From: Mycolicibacterium cosmeticum
GTDB lineage: Bacteria > Actinomycetota > Actinomycetes > Mycobacteriales > Mycobacteriaceae
Direction: 5' to 3'
Length of the DNA: 64,000 nt
Assembly (NCBI RefSeq): GCF_000613185.1
Contig: NZ_CCBB010000001.1
Location: 248,001-312,000, forward strand
The translations under genes were made by a program, and so were the position numbers. Shown here one piece after another: positions 45,021-52,461 of this stretch (position 1 is the first letter of the stretch; every line of letters begins with the position of its first letter). The notes under the pieces were generated by a model, which ran no database searches, was not told the DNA's origin, and saw only the letters and a list, made by a program, of their open reading frames with translations.

Positions 45021-46400
45021 TCACCGACCTCGCGTGCCGGCGCCGCTGACCTGCGCCCCGGCGTCCCCTGGCAGACGCAGCGTCTCCACCAGCGTCACCG
45101 CCATCAGCGCGCCCAGCACCAGGAACACCGGCGGGTACGACGACAGCAGGCTCAACAACAACGCGGCCAGCGCGATACCCAGACCCGCGGCCAGTTCCTG
45201 CACCGAGGCGTTGAGGGTGTTGGCGTGGGTGAGCTCGTCGCCGTCCACATCGGAGAACGCCAGGCTGTTGTAGGCGGTGAATCCGATGGAGCGCAGCGCC
45301 CCACTCAGATAGAGCACCACGGCGATCAGTGCCACCGGCACCCCGGGCCGCAGCGCGGCCAGCAGACCGAAACACGCCACCGAGGCCACCCCGTTGACCA
45401 GCAGCACGGTGCGGATCCCGAATCGGCGCATCAGCGGTGTGGTGATCGGTTTGATGGTGAGGTTGCCGGCGAACAGGGCGGCGACCATGAGCCCCGCCGC
45501 GAACGGTGTCCAGCCGAACTGCAGCTGGAACTGCAGCGGCAACAGAAACGGCACGGCGGTGATCACCAGGCGGTACAGCGAGCCGGCCGACACCGTGATG
45601 CGCAGCGTGCGCACCCGTAGCACCCGCAGCTTGACCAATGGCGTTGCGGTACGCAGCAGATGCCAGAGCGCCGCCGCCAGCAACACCACCGCGCCGGCCC
45701 CGCAGGCGCCGACCAACAGCCAGTCGGTGCCCGTGACCCGGATGTGTTCCAGCGCGATCAGTGCGGCGGCGATGCCACCGCCCAGCGCAACGATGCCGGG
45801 CCAGTCCAGCGGTGTCCGCTCTTGCGCCGGTCCGCCCCGAATCAGCTTGAGCGCCAGCAGGAAACCGATGATGCCCAGCGGAATGTTGACCAGGAAGATC
45901 CAGCGCCAGCTGCCGACGGTCGCGATGGCGCCGCCGAGCACCGGAGCCAGCACCGGCGCCGCGAGTGCCGGCCAGGTCAGCACGGCGATCGCCCGCACCA
46001 GATCGGCCTTGCCGCTGAAGCGCAACACCGCCAACCTCCCGACGGGCACCATCATGGCGCCGCCGATCCCCTGGGCGATCCGCATTCCGACCAGCATGGG
46101 CAACGACACGCTCAGCGCACATCCCACCGAGGCCAGGGTGAACACCGCGATGGCGGCGATGAACACGCGCCGGATGCCGAACCGGTCGGCCATCCAGCCA
46201 CTGGCGGGGATCAGCACCGCCACGGTCACCAGATACGCCGTGATCGCCACGTTGACGTCCACGGCCTCGACACCGAACTGCCCGGCGATGGCGGGGATCG
46301 CCGGGGTCAGGATGCTGGCGTCCAGGATCTCCATGAAGAACGCGCCGGCCACCAACAGCGCCACATTCCGGGGAAACGGCGGATTCTCGGGTGCGGCCAC
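45021..46400 (-). CDS. MFS transporter, multidrug exporter type
   Basis: A 459-residue proton-antiport membrane protein, probably of the DHA2 (EmrB/QacA) group with 14 predicted helices. Motif-C-like features are ILDASILTPAIPAIAGQFGVEA at the start, motif A GWMADRFGIRRVFIAAIAVFTL (about 68-90) and WRWIFLVNIPLGIIGFLLA. GTG 46400 is the start. It ends next to the TetR stop and reads back from the phosphotransferase gene, 18 bp upstream. Substrate unknown. Confidence 0.88.
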   Translation of the reverse strand: MAAPENPPFPRNVALLVAGAFFMEILDASILTPAIPAIAGQFGVEAVDVNVAITAYLVTVAVLIPASGWMADRFGIRRVFIAAIAVFTLASVGCALSVSLPMLVGMRIAQGIGGAMMVPVGRLAVLRFSGKADLVRAIAVLTWPALAAPVLAPVLGGAIATVGSWRWIFLVNIPLGIIGFLLALKLIRGGPAQERTPLDWPGIVALGGGIAAALIALEHIRVTGTDWLLVGACGAGAVVLLAAALWHLLRTATPLVKLRVLRVRTLRITVSAGSLYRLVITAVPFLLPLQFQLQFGWTPFAAGLMVAALFAGNLTIKPITTPLMRRFGIRTVLLVNGVASVACFGLLAALRPGVPVALIAVVLYLSGALRSIGFTAYNSLAFSDVDGDELTHANTLNASVQELAAGLGIALAALLLSLLSSYPPVFLVLGALMAVTLVETLRLPGDAGAQVSGAGTRGR

Positions 46401-46418
46401 ACCGGAAAGGTAGTGAGT

Positions 46419-47429
46419 TCAGCTGTTCATGACCAAGTCGATTCGCTGCGCGCAGACGTCGGCCAGGTCCACTCCCGGGATGCGCGCGTTCAGCCGGACC
46501 AGTGGGACCGCCAGCAGCAGCGGCGCCGTCACATCGGTGAAGGCGAGGTTGCCGACCCGGTGCCCGACCGCCCGCTCGTAGCGGTCGATCGTCTCCTCCC
46601 GGCTGGGCGTGCCCGGCGCCGGCGCGTGGCCGGGCAGCGGGCTGCTGACCCAATCTGTCATCAGTAACCAACTGATGTCGGCGGCCTGATCACCGAGATG
46701 GGCGATCTCCCAGTCCAGTACGGCCCTGGGCGTGAAATCGGGCCGGTACAGCACATTCGACATGCGGGCGTCACCCCAGCACAACCCCACCCGCTCCGGC
46801 TCGTAGCGGTGTGCCTCCAGCCAGCTCAGCGCGCGGACGAACGTCGGGTGCAGCGCGGCGCCGCCGTAGGCCCATTTCAGGGCGGAGCGCAGGAACGTGG
46901 TCAGCGCCTCGGGTGTGGACGGGCCGAGGAAGTCGAGTCGGTGGGCGTGTGGGTCGACGCGGTGCACGGCCGCGATCATGTCGACGCAGCCGTTCCACAA
47001 GGCGGCACGGCCGCGGTCGTCGGTGTCGGCGAAGATGCCCGCGCCGTGATAGGCCGGCACGTCACTGACACCGACCACGCCGTCGATGCGGTCCATCACC
47101 AGGTACGGCGTGCCCAGGGCGTCGCCGCCGGGATCGATCCAGCGCACCGACGGGACCGGCACCGGCGAGGACACCAGCCGCTGCATGACCAGGTACTGGC
47201 GGCGCAGGTCGTAGTCGGGCAGGATCGGGAATTCCGGCGGCCGTCGGAACACCAGGCCGAGGGTGCCGCCGTCGTCGAGCCCGGTGATGTCGAAAAGGAA
47301 AGTCTCGGTGGAGAATCCGGTGGAGCTGGGCGCCCAGTTGACGACGCGCGCTGAACCGGCGCCCGGGATACGTTGACGGACAATGGCTTCGAGTGCCGCG
47401 GGCAGCTCGCCGGCGGGTGTTCTCACCAT
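46419..47429 (-). CDS. APH-like phosphotransferase (ACAD10/11 kinase type)
   Basis: A 336-residue aminoglycoside-phosphotransferase-fold protein. The catalytic loop is VGLCWGDARMSNVLY, in which Trp replaces the usual His before GD, and the Mg-binding motif is AVLDWEIAHLGDQAADISWLL. YLVMDRIDGV is the hinge. In mycobacteria such proteins are usually linked to lipid or steroid metabolism and may phosphorylate hydroxyacyl groups, as in ACAD10/11; they are not necessarily antibiotic-resistance enzymes. ATG 47429 overlaps the upstream gene's stop region by 7 bp; GTG 47426 with a GTGA overlap is also possible. Confidence 0.82.
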   Translation of the reverse strand: MVRTPAGELPAALEAIVRQRIPGAGSARVVNWAPSSTGFSTETFLFDITGLDDGGTLGLVFRRPPEFPILPDYDLRRQYLVMQRLVSSPVPVPSVRWIDPGGDALGTPYLVMDRIDGVVGVSDVPAYHGAGIFADTDDRGRAALWNGCVDMIAAVHRVDPHAHRLDFLGPSTPEALTTFLRSALKWAYGGAALHPTFVRALSWLEAHRYEPERVGLCWGDARMSNVLYRPDFTPRAVLDWEIAHLGDQAADISWLLMTDWVSSPLPGHAPAPGTPSREETIDRYERAVGHRVGNLAFTDVTAPLLLAVPLVRLNARIPGVDLADVCAQRIDLVMNS

Positions 47430-48553
47430 CCGGTGTATCCGTACCGCGGGTAGGCTCCGACGAACACCATCTCGACCAGTCCATGTCCGATTTTCGGGGC
47501 CTCGCCTTCGCCGGCCATCCGGACCTCGCACAGCGTCTCGGACAGGAAGCTCACCGGCCTGACGACGTCGAGATCGGTGGTGTCGGCGGTGAAGCCGTCC
47601 AGGAATTCCTTTCCGCGCCAGTGCCCGGACGCGTATCCCCCGACCTCCATATAGCCGGCCAGCCCGGGCCAGAAGTCGGTGATCGGGCTGACCTCGATGG
47701 TGCTGGTGGTCCGGTCGCCGCGATGCACGGTGAAGGTGCCACCGCTGATCACCCGTAGGTCGTCGCGGAACTTCAGATCATGTTCGACGTCGATGATGGC
47801 TGCGGCCGGACGCTCGGTGTGCAGAGGGTGCAGGATCTCTCCCTCGAATTGCCACCGCTGCCCCGTGCTGGTCTCCCGCTGCGCGAAATGCACCAACTCG
47901 TCCTCGAATTCGAAGATTCCCATGTAGTAGAGGGTGCCGTCCGGGACCTCCTGCGGTTGTAGATGCGCACCTTCGGACAGGCTGCCGCCGCCGGGTCCGT
48001 TGCGGATGCCCCAGGAGTGGTCGCGGCCGAACCACCACCGCCGCGGGTCGATCTCGATGCGCTCGCCGTCGATCTCGATCCAGCCCTCCAGCTCACCGTT
48101 CTGGTAGAAGCGCCGGGCGTCCTCGCTGACCCGGCCGCGGCTGCGATGGAACGCGGCGGTCTGCTCATAGGCCGGGAACCGTCCGCGCAACCGCAGGTCC
48201 AGGGCGACGCCCTGCTCGTTCGGGGCCAGTTGGGCGCGCACCGTGCGCAGCGGCTCCTGCACCGAATAGGTGAATGGCCCGACGGAATACGTTCCCAGAG
48301 CGCCGGTTTGGGGATTCAGTTCGGTGGACATCCGGACCACCCGGGCCTGCCCGTCGCGGCGGGTGATCATGGCGTAGGCGTCGGTGACGTTGCGGTTGGG
48401 ATAGCGCGCCAGGCCGGTCATCACGTTGATTTCGCCCGAGCGGTCGAACCCGTACATGACGATGCGCTCGGTCCAGCGCAGGTCCGATTGCGAGACGTGG
48501 TCGAACGTCGTGGGCAGTTGATGGCAGAGCAGTTCGTCGTGCGGGGTGAGCAT
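47423..48553 (-). CDS. Conserved hypothetical protein of the lipocalin-like/DUF7064 type
   Basis: A 376-residue soluble protein that I place only tentatively. It contains aromatic beta-strand runs (RRWWFGRDHSWGIRNGPGGG, GTLYYMGIFEFEDELVHFAQRE) typical of actinobacterial DUF7064/7065 proteins and AttH-like lipocalin-fold proteins. These are often neighbours of lipid or steroid-degradation genes. It forms an operon with the kinase (7-bp overlap) and is divergent from a TetR gene across a striking operator palindrome. Confidence 0.7.
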   Translation of the reverse strand: MLTPHDELLCHQLPTTFDHVSQSDLRWTERIVMYGFDRSGEINVMTGLARYPNRNVTDAYAMITRRDGQARVVRMSTELNPQTGALGTYSVGPFTYSVQEPLRTVRAQLAPNEQGVALDLRLRGRFPAYEQTAAFHRSRGRVSEDARRFYQNGELEGWIEIDGERIEIDPRRWWFGRDHSWGIRNGPGGGSLSEGAHLQPQEVPDGTLYYMGIFEFEDELVHFAQRETSTGQRWQFEGEILHPLHTERPAAAIIDVEHDLKFRDDLRVISGGTFTVHRGDRTTSTIEVSPITDFWPGLAGYMEVGGYASGHWRGKEFLDGFTADTTDLDVVRPVSFLSETLCEVRMAGEGEAPKIGHGLVEMVFVGAYPRYGYTGW

Positions 48554-48574
48554 CGGTGGTCCCTCCCGGGCCTA

Positions 48575-48599
48575 ATTACGTTATTGGCCATAACGTAAT
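48575..48599. promoter_or_regulatory. Perfect 10+5+10 palindrome, TetR operator candidate
   Basis: ATTACGTTAT (48575-48584) and ATAACGTAAT (48590-48599) are perfect inverted copies separated by TGGCC. The site lies between the divergent hypothetical gene (start 48553) and the TetR gene (start 48631), 19 bp before the TetR -10. It should be bound by the adjacent TetR protein. Confidence 0.75.
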
Positions 48600-48618
48600 A
48601 GATGAACCGGGAAACGGC

Positions 48619-48624
48619 TAGGTT
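48619..48624 (+). promoter_or_regulatory. -10 element TAGGTT, leaderless start
   Basis: TAGGTT ends 6 nt before ATG 48631. The operator palindrome lies just upstream, covering the -35 region. No ribosome site precedes the ATG, so leaderless translation is likely. Confidence 0.5.
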
Positions 48625-48630
48625 TTGGAC

Positions 48631-49185
48631 ATGACGAGCACAGCGGGCCGCCCACGCGACCCGGCCAAGGATGCCGCCGTGCTGCGGGCCACCCGCGAAC
48701 TCCTGGTCGAAGCCGGCTACCAGGGCACCACCATGGTGGCCATCGCCAAACGGGCCGGCGTCGGTGCCCCGACGCTGTACCGCCGCTGGCCCACCAAGGA
48801 GGCGCTGGTCGAGGATGCCGCATTCGGCCACCCCAGCCCGGCGCCCCTACCCGCCGCCACCGGTGACGTGTACACCGATCTGCGCACCTGGGTGGCGCTG
48901 TTCCTGGACTGGCTGGCCAACCCCGTCACCCGCGCCGCACTGCCCGGCCTGCTGACCGCGTACCACCGCGACGAGTCGATCTACAAACGGCTGGTGCTGC
49001 GCGCCGAGGCCGATGTCCGCGCCCTGATGGCGGAGCTGCTCGGCGGCGACGCCGAACGCGCCGACACCGTGTTCGACTTCCTGGTCGCCACCACCGTGGT
49101 CCGGGCCATGACCCGCGGCCTGGCCGACCGCGAGGCGTTCTGCGACCGGACGGCCGCCGCGCTCACCGCCCTGGCCCGCGCGTGA
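48631..49185 (+). CDS. TetR-family regulator
   Basis: A 184-residue regulator. Helix-turn-helix: RDPAKDAAVLRATRELLVEAGYQGTTMVAIAKRAGVGAPTLYRRWPTKEALVEDA (in two conserved blocks at about 9-63), with the YRRWPTK ending of the AcrR_6-type subgroup. The C-terminal domain is the TetR_C form common beside lipid genes. An in-frame TTG two codons upstream is less likely. It probably represses the divergent hypothetical-kinase operon through the palindrome. Its stop is 4 bp before a long terminator hairpin. Confidence 0.88.
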   Translation: MTSTAGRPRDPAKDAAVLRATRELLVEAGYQGTTMVAIAKRAGVGAPTLYRRWPTKEALVEDAAFGHPSPAPLPAATGDVYTDLRTWVALFLDWLANPVTRAALPGLLTAYHRDESIYKRLVLRAEADVRALMAELLGGDAERADTVFDFLVATTVVRAMTRGLADREAFCDRTAAALTALARA

Positions 49186-49189
49186 ATCT

Positions 49190-49242
49190 GCGATTTGTGG
49201 AGCGGCACCCGTAATGATTACGGGTGCCGCTCCACAAATCGC
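49190..49242. terminator. Perfect 25-bp hairpin between convergent genes
   Basis: Arms of 25 bases (49190-49214 and 49218-49242) are perfectly complementary around the triloop TGA. The hairpin starts 4 bp after the TetR stop and ends 3 bp before the GT39 stop codon. This symmetry and placement indicate a bidirectional intrinsic terminator. There is no T-tract on either side. Confidence 0.8.
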
Positions 49243-49245
49243 CGG

Positions 49246-51144
49246 TTAGGTGAGGGGTTTGCTCAGGTCGTAGACCGTGGTGCCGCCCACGTCGAGCTTG
49301 GCGTAATGCTGCGCCACCCATGCCGAGATCTGGCTGCCGGCACTGTCCTTGTCCGACCCGGGTCCGCCGTGCCCGCCCGGGCCGCGGTCGGCGGCGATGA
49401 AGTACCGCACCTGCCCGTCGGTCACGTAATGCTGGAACTGCTCCAGGGTGGGCGCGTTGTCGCCGCCGGCGAAACCACCGATCGACATGATCGAGGCACC
49501 GGTCGCCAGCTCCAGACCGCTGGCCTGCATCGAGCCGATCGTCGCTGCGGCCCAACGGTTGTCGAGCCCGGTGATGAGCGCCCGCAATGCGGTCTCATCC
49601 TTTTCCTTGCCCCAGCCGCCGGGCGGGCCGAAATCGCCGCCGCCGGCGCGGGCCGGACCCGAAACCGGCATCGGACCACCGGAATGACCGTTGGCCACCG
49701 TGGAGATCGAGTACACGGTGCTGCCCGCGAAGCCGAACAGCAGGGCCGCGGTGGCCACCGCCGCGGTGGCCCGGCCCAGCTTGTGCACCCGCACCGCGAG
49801 CACCACGGCCACCAGCACCGACCCGACCAGCACGATCCAGCGCACCGCCGGCCACCAGTCCGGGGTCCGATCGAGCAGCACGAACGTCCACACCCCGGTG
49901 CCGGCCAGCATGACGGCCAGCACCAGCCGGGGCACCGGGAACTGACGGCCCTCCCACAGCTCGGCCACCGAAATGCCCAGCAGCGCAGCCACCGCGGGAG
50001 CCAGGGCCACCGCGTAATACGGGTGCACGGTGCCGTCCATGAAGCAGAACACCGCACCGGTGACGACGAGCCAGCCCGCCCACAGGATCAGCTGCGCACG
50101 CACCTTGCCGGTGCGCGGGCTGCGCCGGGTGAACCACACCGTGGCGACCAGACCGATCAGCGCGGCAGGCAGCAGCCAGGACACCTCGGTACCCATGAAG
50201 TCGTTGAACAACCGCCCGAGCCCGGGTTCCCCGCCGAAGAACACGTTCCGCCCGCCGGGACCACCGCCCGGGAAGTGCCCACCACCGCCGCCGGGCTGGT
50301 TGTTACCGGTGATGCGCTGAATGCCGTTGTAACCCAGGGCAAGCTGTAACAAGCTGTTGTCGGTGGAGCCGGCGATATAGGGCCGGGCGTCGGCGGGCCA
50401 CAGCCCTACCAGGGCGATGTACCAGCCGGCCGAGAACACCATCGCCACCACACCGACGGCGACCGCACCCACTCGCCTGCCCAGCGTCGCGCCGCCGGCG
50501 ATCAGGAATGCCAGCCCGAGGCCGGGCAACACCAGGAACGCCTGCAGCATCTTCGTCAGGAACGCGAAGCCGACCGCACCGCCGGTCAGCGCCATCCATT
50601 TCGTCATGTTGGCCACCGACGCGGTGCCGATGGCCCGCACCGTGCAGTACGCGGCGATCACCAGCAGCAGCACCAGCAGCGCGTCGGGGTTGTTGTAGCG
50701 GAACATCGACGTCGCCACCGGGGTCAGCGCCAGGGCGGCGCCGGCAATCAGCCCGGCGCCCGGCCCGCTGCACCGCCGCACCGTGGCGTACAGCACGGCC
50801 ACCGCGGCCACCCCCATCAGGGCTTGGGGCAGCAGCATGGTGAATTCGCTGAAGCCGAACAGCCGGCCCGACAGGCCCATCACCCACATCGCCGCGGGCG
50901 GCTTGTCGACGGTGATGGCGTTGCCGGCGTCGAAAGACCCGAAGAACAACGCCTTCCACGACTGGGTGCCGGCCTGCGCGGCGGCGGCGTAGTAGCTGTT
51001 GGCCCACCCGTTCGAGCCCAGGCCCCACAGGTAGAGCACCGCGGTGCCGGCCAGCAGGGCCAGCAGGCCCGGCCGCTCCCAGCGGGCCTGGGTGGGCTCG
51101 CCCAGCAGCAGCCGGGCGGCCGGCCGGGTATCGGTCACAGTCAT
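49246..51144 (-). CDS. GT39-family membrane glycosyltransferase (ArnT/PMT-like)
   Basis: A 632-residue protein with about 11-13 membrane helices that would transfer a sugar from a polyprenyl-phosphate donor to an envelope acceptor. Conserved parts: GSNGWANSYYAAAAQAG, DAGNAITVDKPPAAMWVMGLSGR with the acidic residue before KPP, YNNPDALLVLLLV, and the Gly-rich loop NQPGGGGGHFPGGGPGG. The extracytoplasmic C-terminal domain (from about 475) has SIGGFAGGDNAPTLEQFQHYV and ends TVYDLSKPLT. It is a paralogue of the protein at 52454-54298. ATG 51144 has AAGAGG 6-8 nt upstream. Confidence 0.87.
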   Translation of the reverse strand: MTVTDTRPAARLLLGEPTQARWERPGLLALLAGTAVLYLWGLGSNGWANSYYAAAAQAGTQSWKALFFGSFDAGNAITVDKPPAAMWVMGLSGRLFGFSEFTMLLPQALMGVAAVAVLYATVRRCSGPGAGLIAGAALALTPVATSMFRYNNPDALLVLLLVIAAYCTVRAIGTASVANMTKWMALTGGAVGFAFLTKMLQAFLVLPGLGLAFLIAGGATLGRRVGAVAVGVVAMVFSAGWYIALVGLWPADARPYIAGSTDNSLLQLALGYNGIQRITGNNQPGGGGGHFPGGGPGGRNVFFGGEPGLGRLFNDFMGTEVSWLLPAALIGLVATVWFTRRSPRTGKVRAQLILWAGWLVVTGAVFCFMDGTVHPYYAVALAPAVAALLGISVAELWEGRQFPVPRLVLAVMLAGTGVWTFVLLDRTPDWWPAVRWIVLVGSVLVAVVLAVRVHKLGRATAAVATAALLFGFAGSTVYSISTVANGHSGGPMPVSGPARAGGGDFGPPGGWGKEKDETALRALITGLDNRWAAATIGSMQASGLELATGASIMSIGGFAGGDNAPTLEQFQHYVTDGQVRYFIAADRGPGGHGGPGSDKDSAGSQISAWVAQHYAKLDVGGTTVYDLSKPLT

Positions 51145-51170
51145 GTCAATCCTCTTGATAGCAGAGTGGT

Positions 51171-52406
51171 CTAGGCGGCGCGGCGCGGATGGAACACCCA
51201 GCCGCGCAGCAGGACGAAGCGGACGGCGGTGGCCACCAGATTGGCCAGCACCAGGACGGTCAATTCGACCAGCTTGTGCGGCTGCGGGACGAAGGTATGC
51301 AACCCGGCCAGCGATCCGCTGGTGATGGCCAGCGCGATGCCGAAGACGATCAGGCCCTCGAACTGATGCCGGGCCGCGCCTGCCCCACCGCGCACGCCGA
51401 AGGTGAACCGGCGGTTGGCGGCGGTATTGGCCACGGCGGTCACCAGCAGCGCCACCAGGTTCGCGGCCTGTGCGCCGATGGACGCGTGCAACGCCATGAA
51501 CAGCAGCAGGTAGGCGATCGTCGAGGCCACCCCGATGGTGCCGAATCGCACCACCTGGCGCAGCAACGACCGCGGTGCCGCCGCCCGCCGCGAACCCAGT
51601 TGGGCGGCAATGGTGTTGATCGGGATGGAACCGTTGGCGAAGCCACGCAACAGCCGGCCCACCCCTTTCAGGTCGGCGGTGGCGGTGGCGATGATGTCCA
51701 CCCGGCTGTCCGGGTCGTCGACCCAGTCCACCGGGACCTCGTGGATGCGCAGACCGGTCCGCTCGGCCAGCACCAGCAGCTCGGTGTCGAAGAACCAGCC
51801 GGTGTCCTCGACGTACGGCAGCAGCTCGCGGGCCACGTCGGCGCGGATGGCCTTGAATCCGCACTGGGCGTCCGAGAAGCCGGCCGCCAGCGTGGATTTC
51901 AGGATGAGGTTGTAGCAGCGGGAGATGATCTCGCGCTTGGGGCCGCGCACCACCCGGGAGTTGCGCGACAGCCGGGTGCCGATCGCGAGGTCGGAGTGCC
52001 CGGAGATGAGCGGGGCCACCAGCGGTGCCAGCGCGGCCAGATCGGTGGACAGGTCGACGTCCATGTAGGCCAGCACCGGCGCATCCGAGCACGACCACAC
52101 GTGGTGCAGGGCCCGGCCGCGGCCCTTCTGCTCTAGTCGCACCACCCGCACGTCGTCGAGTTCGGCGGCCAGCTCGGCGGCGATCCGCGGCGTGTCGTCG
52201 ATGCTGGCGTTGTCGGCGATGGTGATGCGCACCGGGAACGGGAAGTTCTCCCGCAGGTGCCGGTGCAGCCGGTGCACCGAGTTGGCCAGCGCGGCCTGTT
52301 CGTTGTACACCGGCACCACCACGTCGACCACCGGCACGGCGTGGGAGCGGGCGGTCTGTACGGCGTTGGGCCGTGCGGCGGAGGCGATGTCTGTCATGAG
52401 ATCCAT
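51171..52406 (-). CDS. GT2 glycosyltransferase fused to GtrA-like domain
   Basis: A 411-residue fusion. Residues about 25-270 form a dolichol-phosphate-mannose-synthase-like GT2 domain: VDVVVPVYNEQ, ITIADNASIDDTPRIA, the DxD motif in AYMDVDLSTDL and GFSDAQCGFKAIRADVARELLP. Residues about 285-400 form a four-helix GtrA-like domain (VVRFGTIGVASTIAYLLLF, NRRFTFGVRG) linked in other bacteria to lipid-linked sugar translocation. It would supply a polyprenyl-phosphate sugar to the two GT39 paralogues on either side. A tandem response-regulator box lies 37 bp before its start. It precedes the first GT39 gene by 26 bp, probably as one operon. Confidence 0.88.
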   Translation of the reverse strand: MDLMTDIASAARPNAVQTARSHAVPVVDVVVPVYNEQAALANSVHRLHRHLRENFPFPVRITIADNASIDDTPRIAAELAAELDDVRVVRLEQKGRGRALHHVWSCSDAPVLAYMDVDLSTDLAALAPLVAPLISGHSDLAIGTRLSRNSRVVRGPKREIISRCYNLILKSTLAAGFSDAQCGFKAIRADVARELLPYVEDTGWFFDTELLVLAERTGLRIHEVPVDWVDDPDSRVDIIATATADLKGVGRLLRGFANGSIPINTIAAQLGSRRAAAPRSLLRQVVRFGTIGVASTIAYLLLFMALHASIGAQAANLVALLVTAVANTAANRRFTFGVRGGAGAARHQFEGLIVFGIALAITSGSLAGLHTFVPQPHKLVELTVLVLANLVATAVRFVLLRGWVFHPRRAA

Positions 52407-52442
52407 GGTTGGCTGCCGCGGTGTGTCGGTCGTTGGCGCACG

Positions 52443-52461
52443 CTATGTGAAACCTATGAAT
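52443..52461 (-). promoter_or_regulatory. Tandem CATAG box upstream of the GT2 gene
   Basis: Reading toward the GT2 gene, ATTCATAGGTTTCACATAG holds two CATAG half-sites 11 bp apart, the spacing of OmpR/PhoP-type sites on one DNA face. It matches 16 of 19 positions of the box upstream of the local response-regulator gene, in the same orientation. It overlaps the end of the upstream GT39 gene. Confidence 0.6.
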
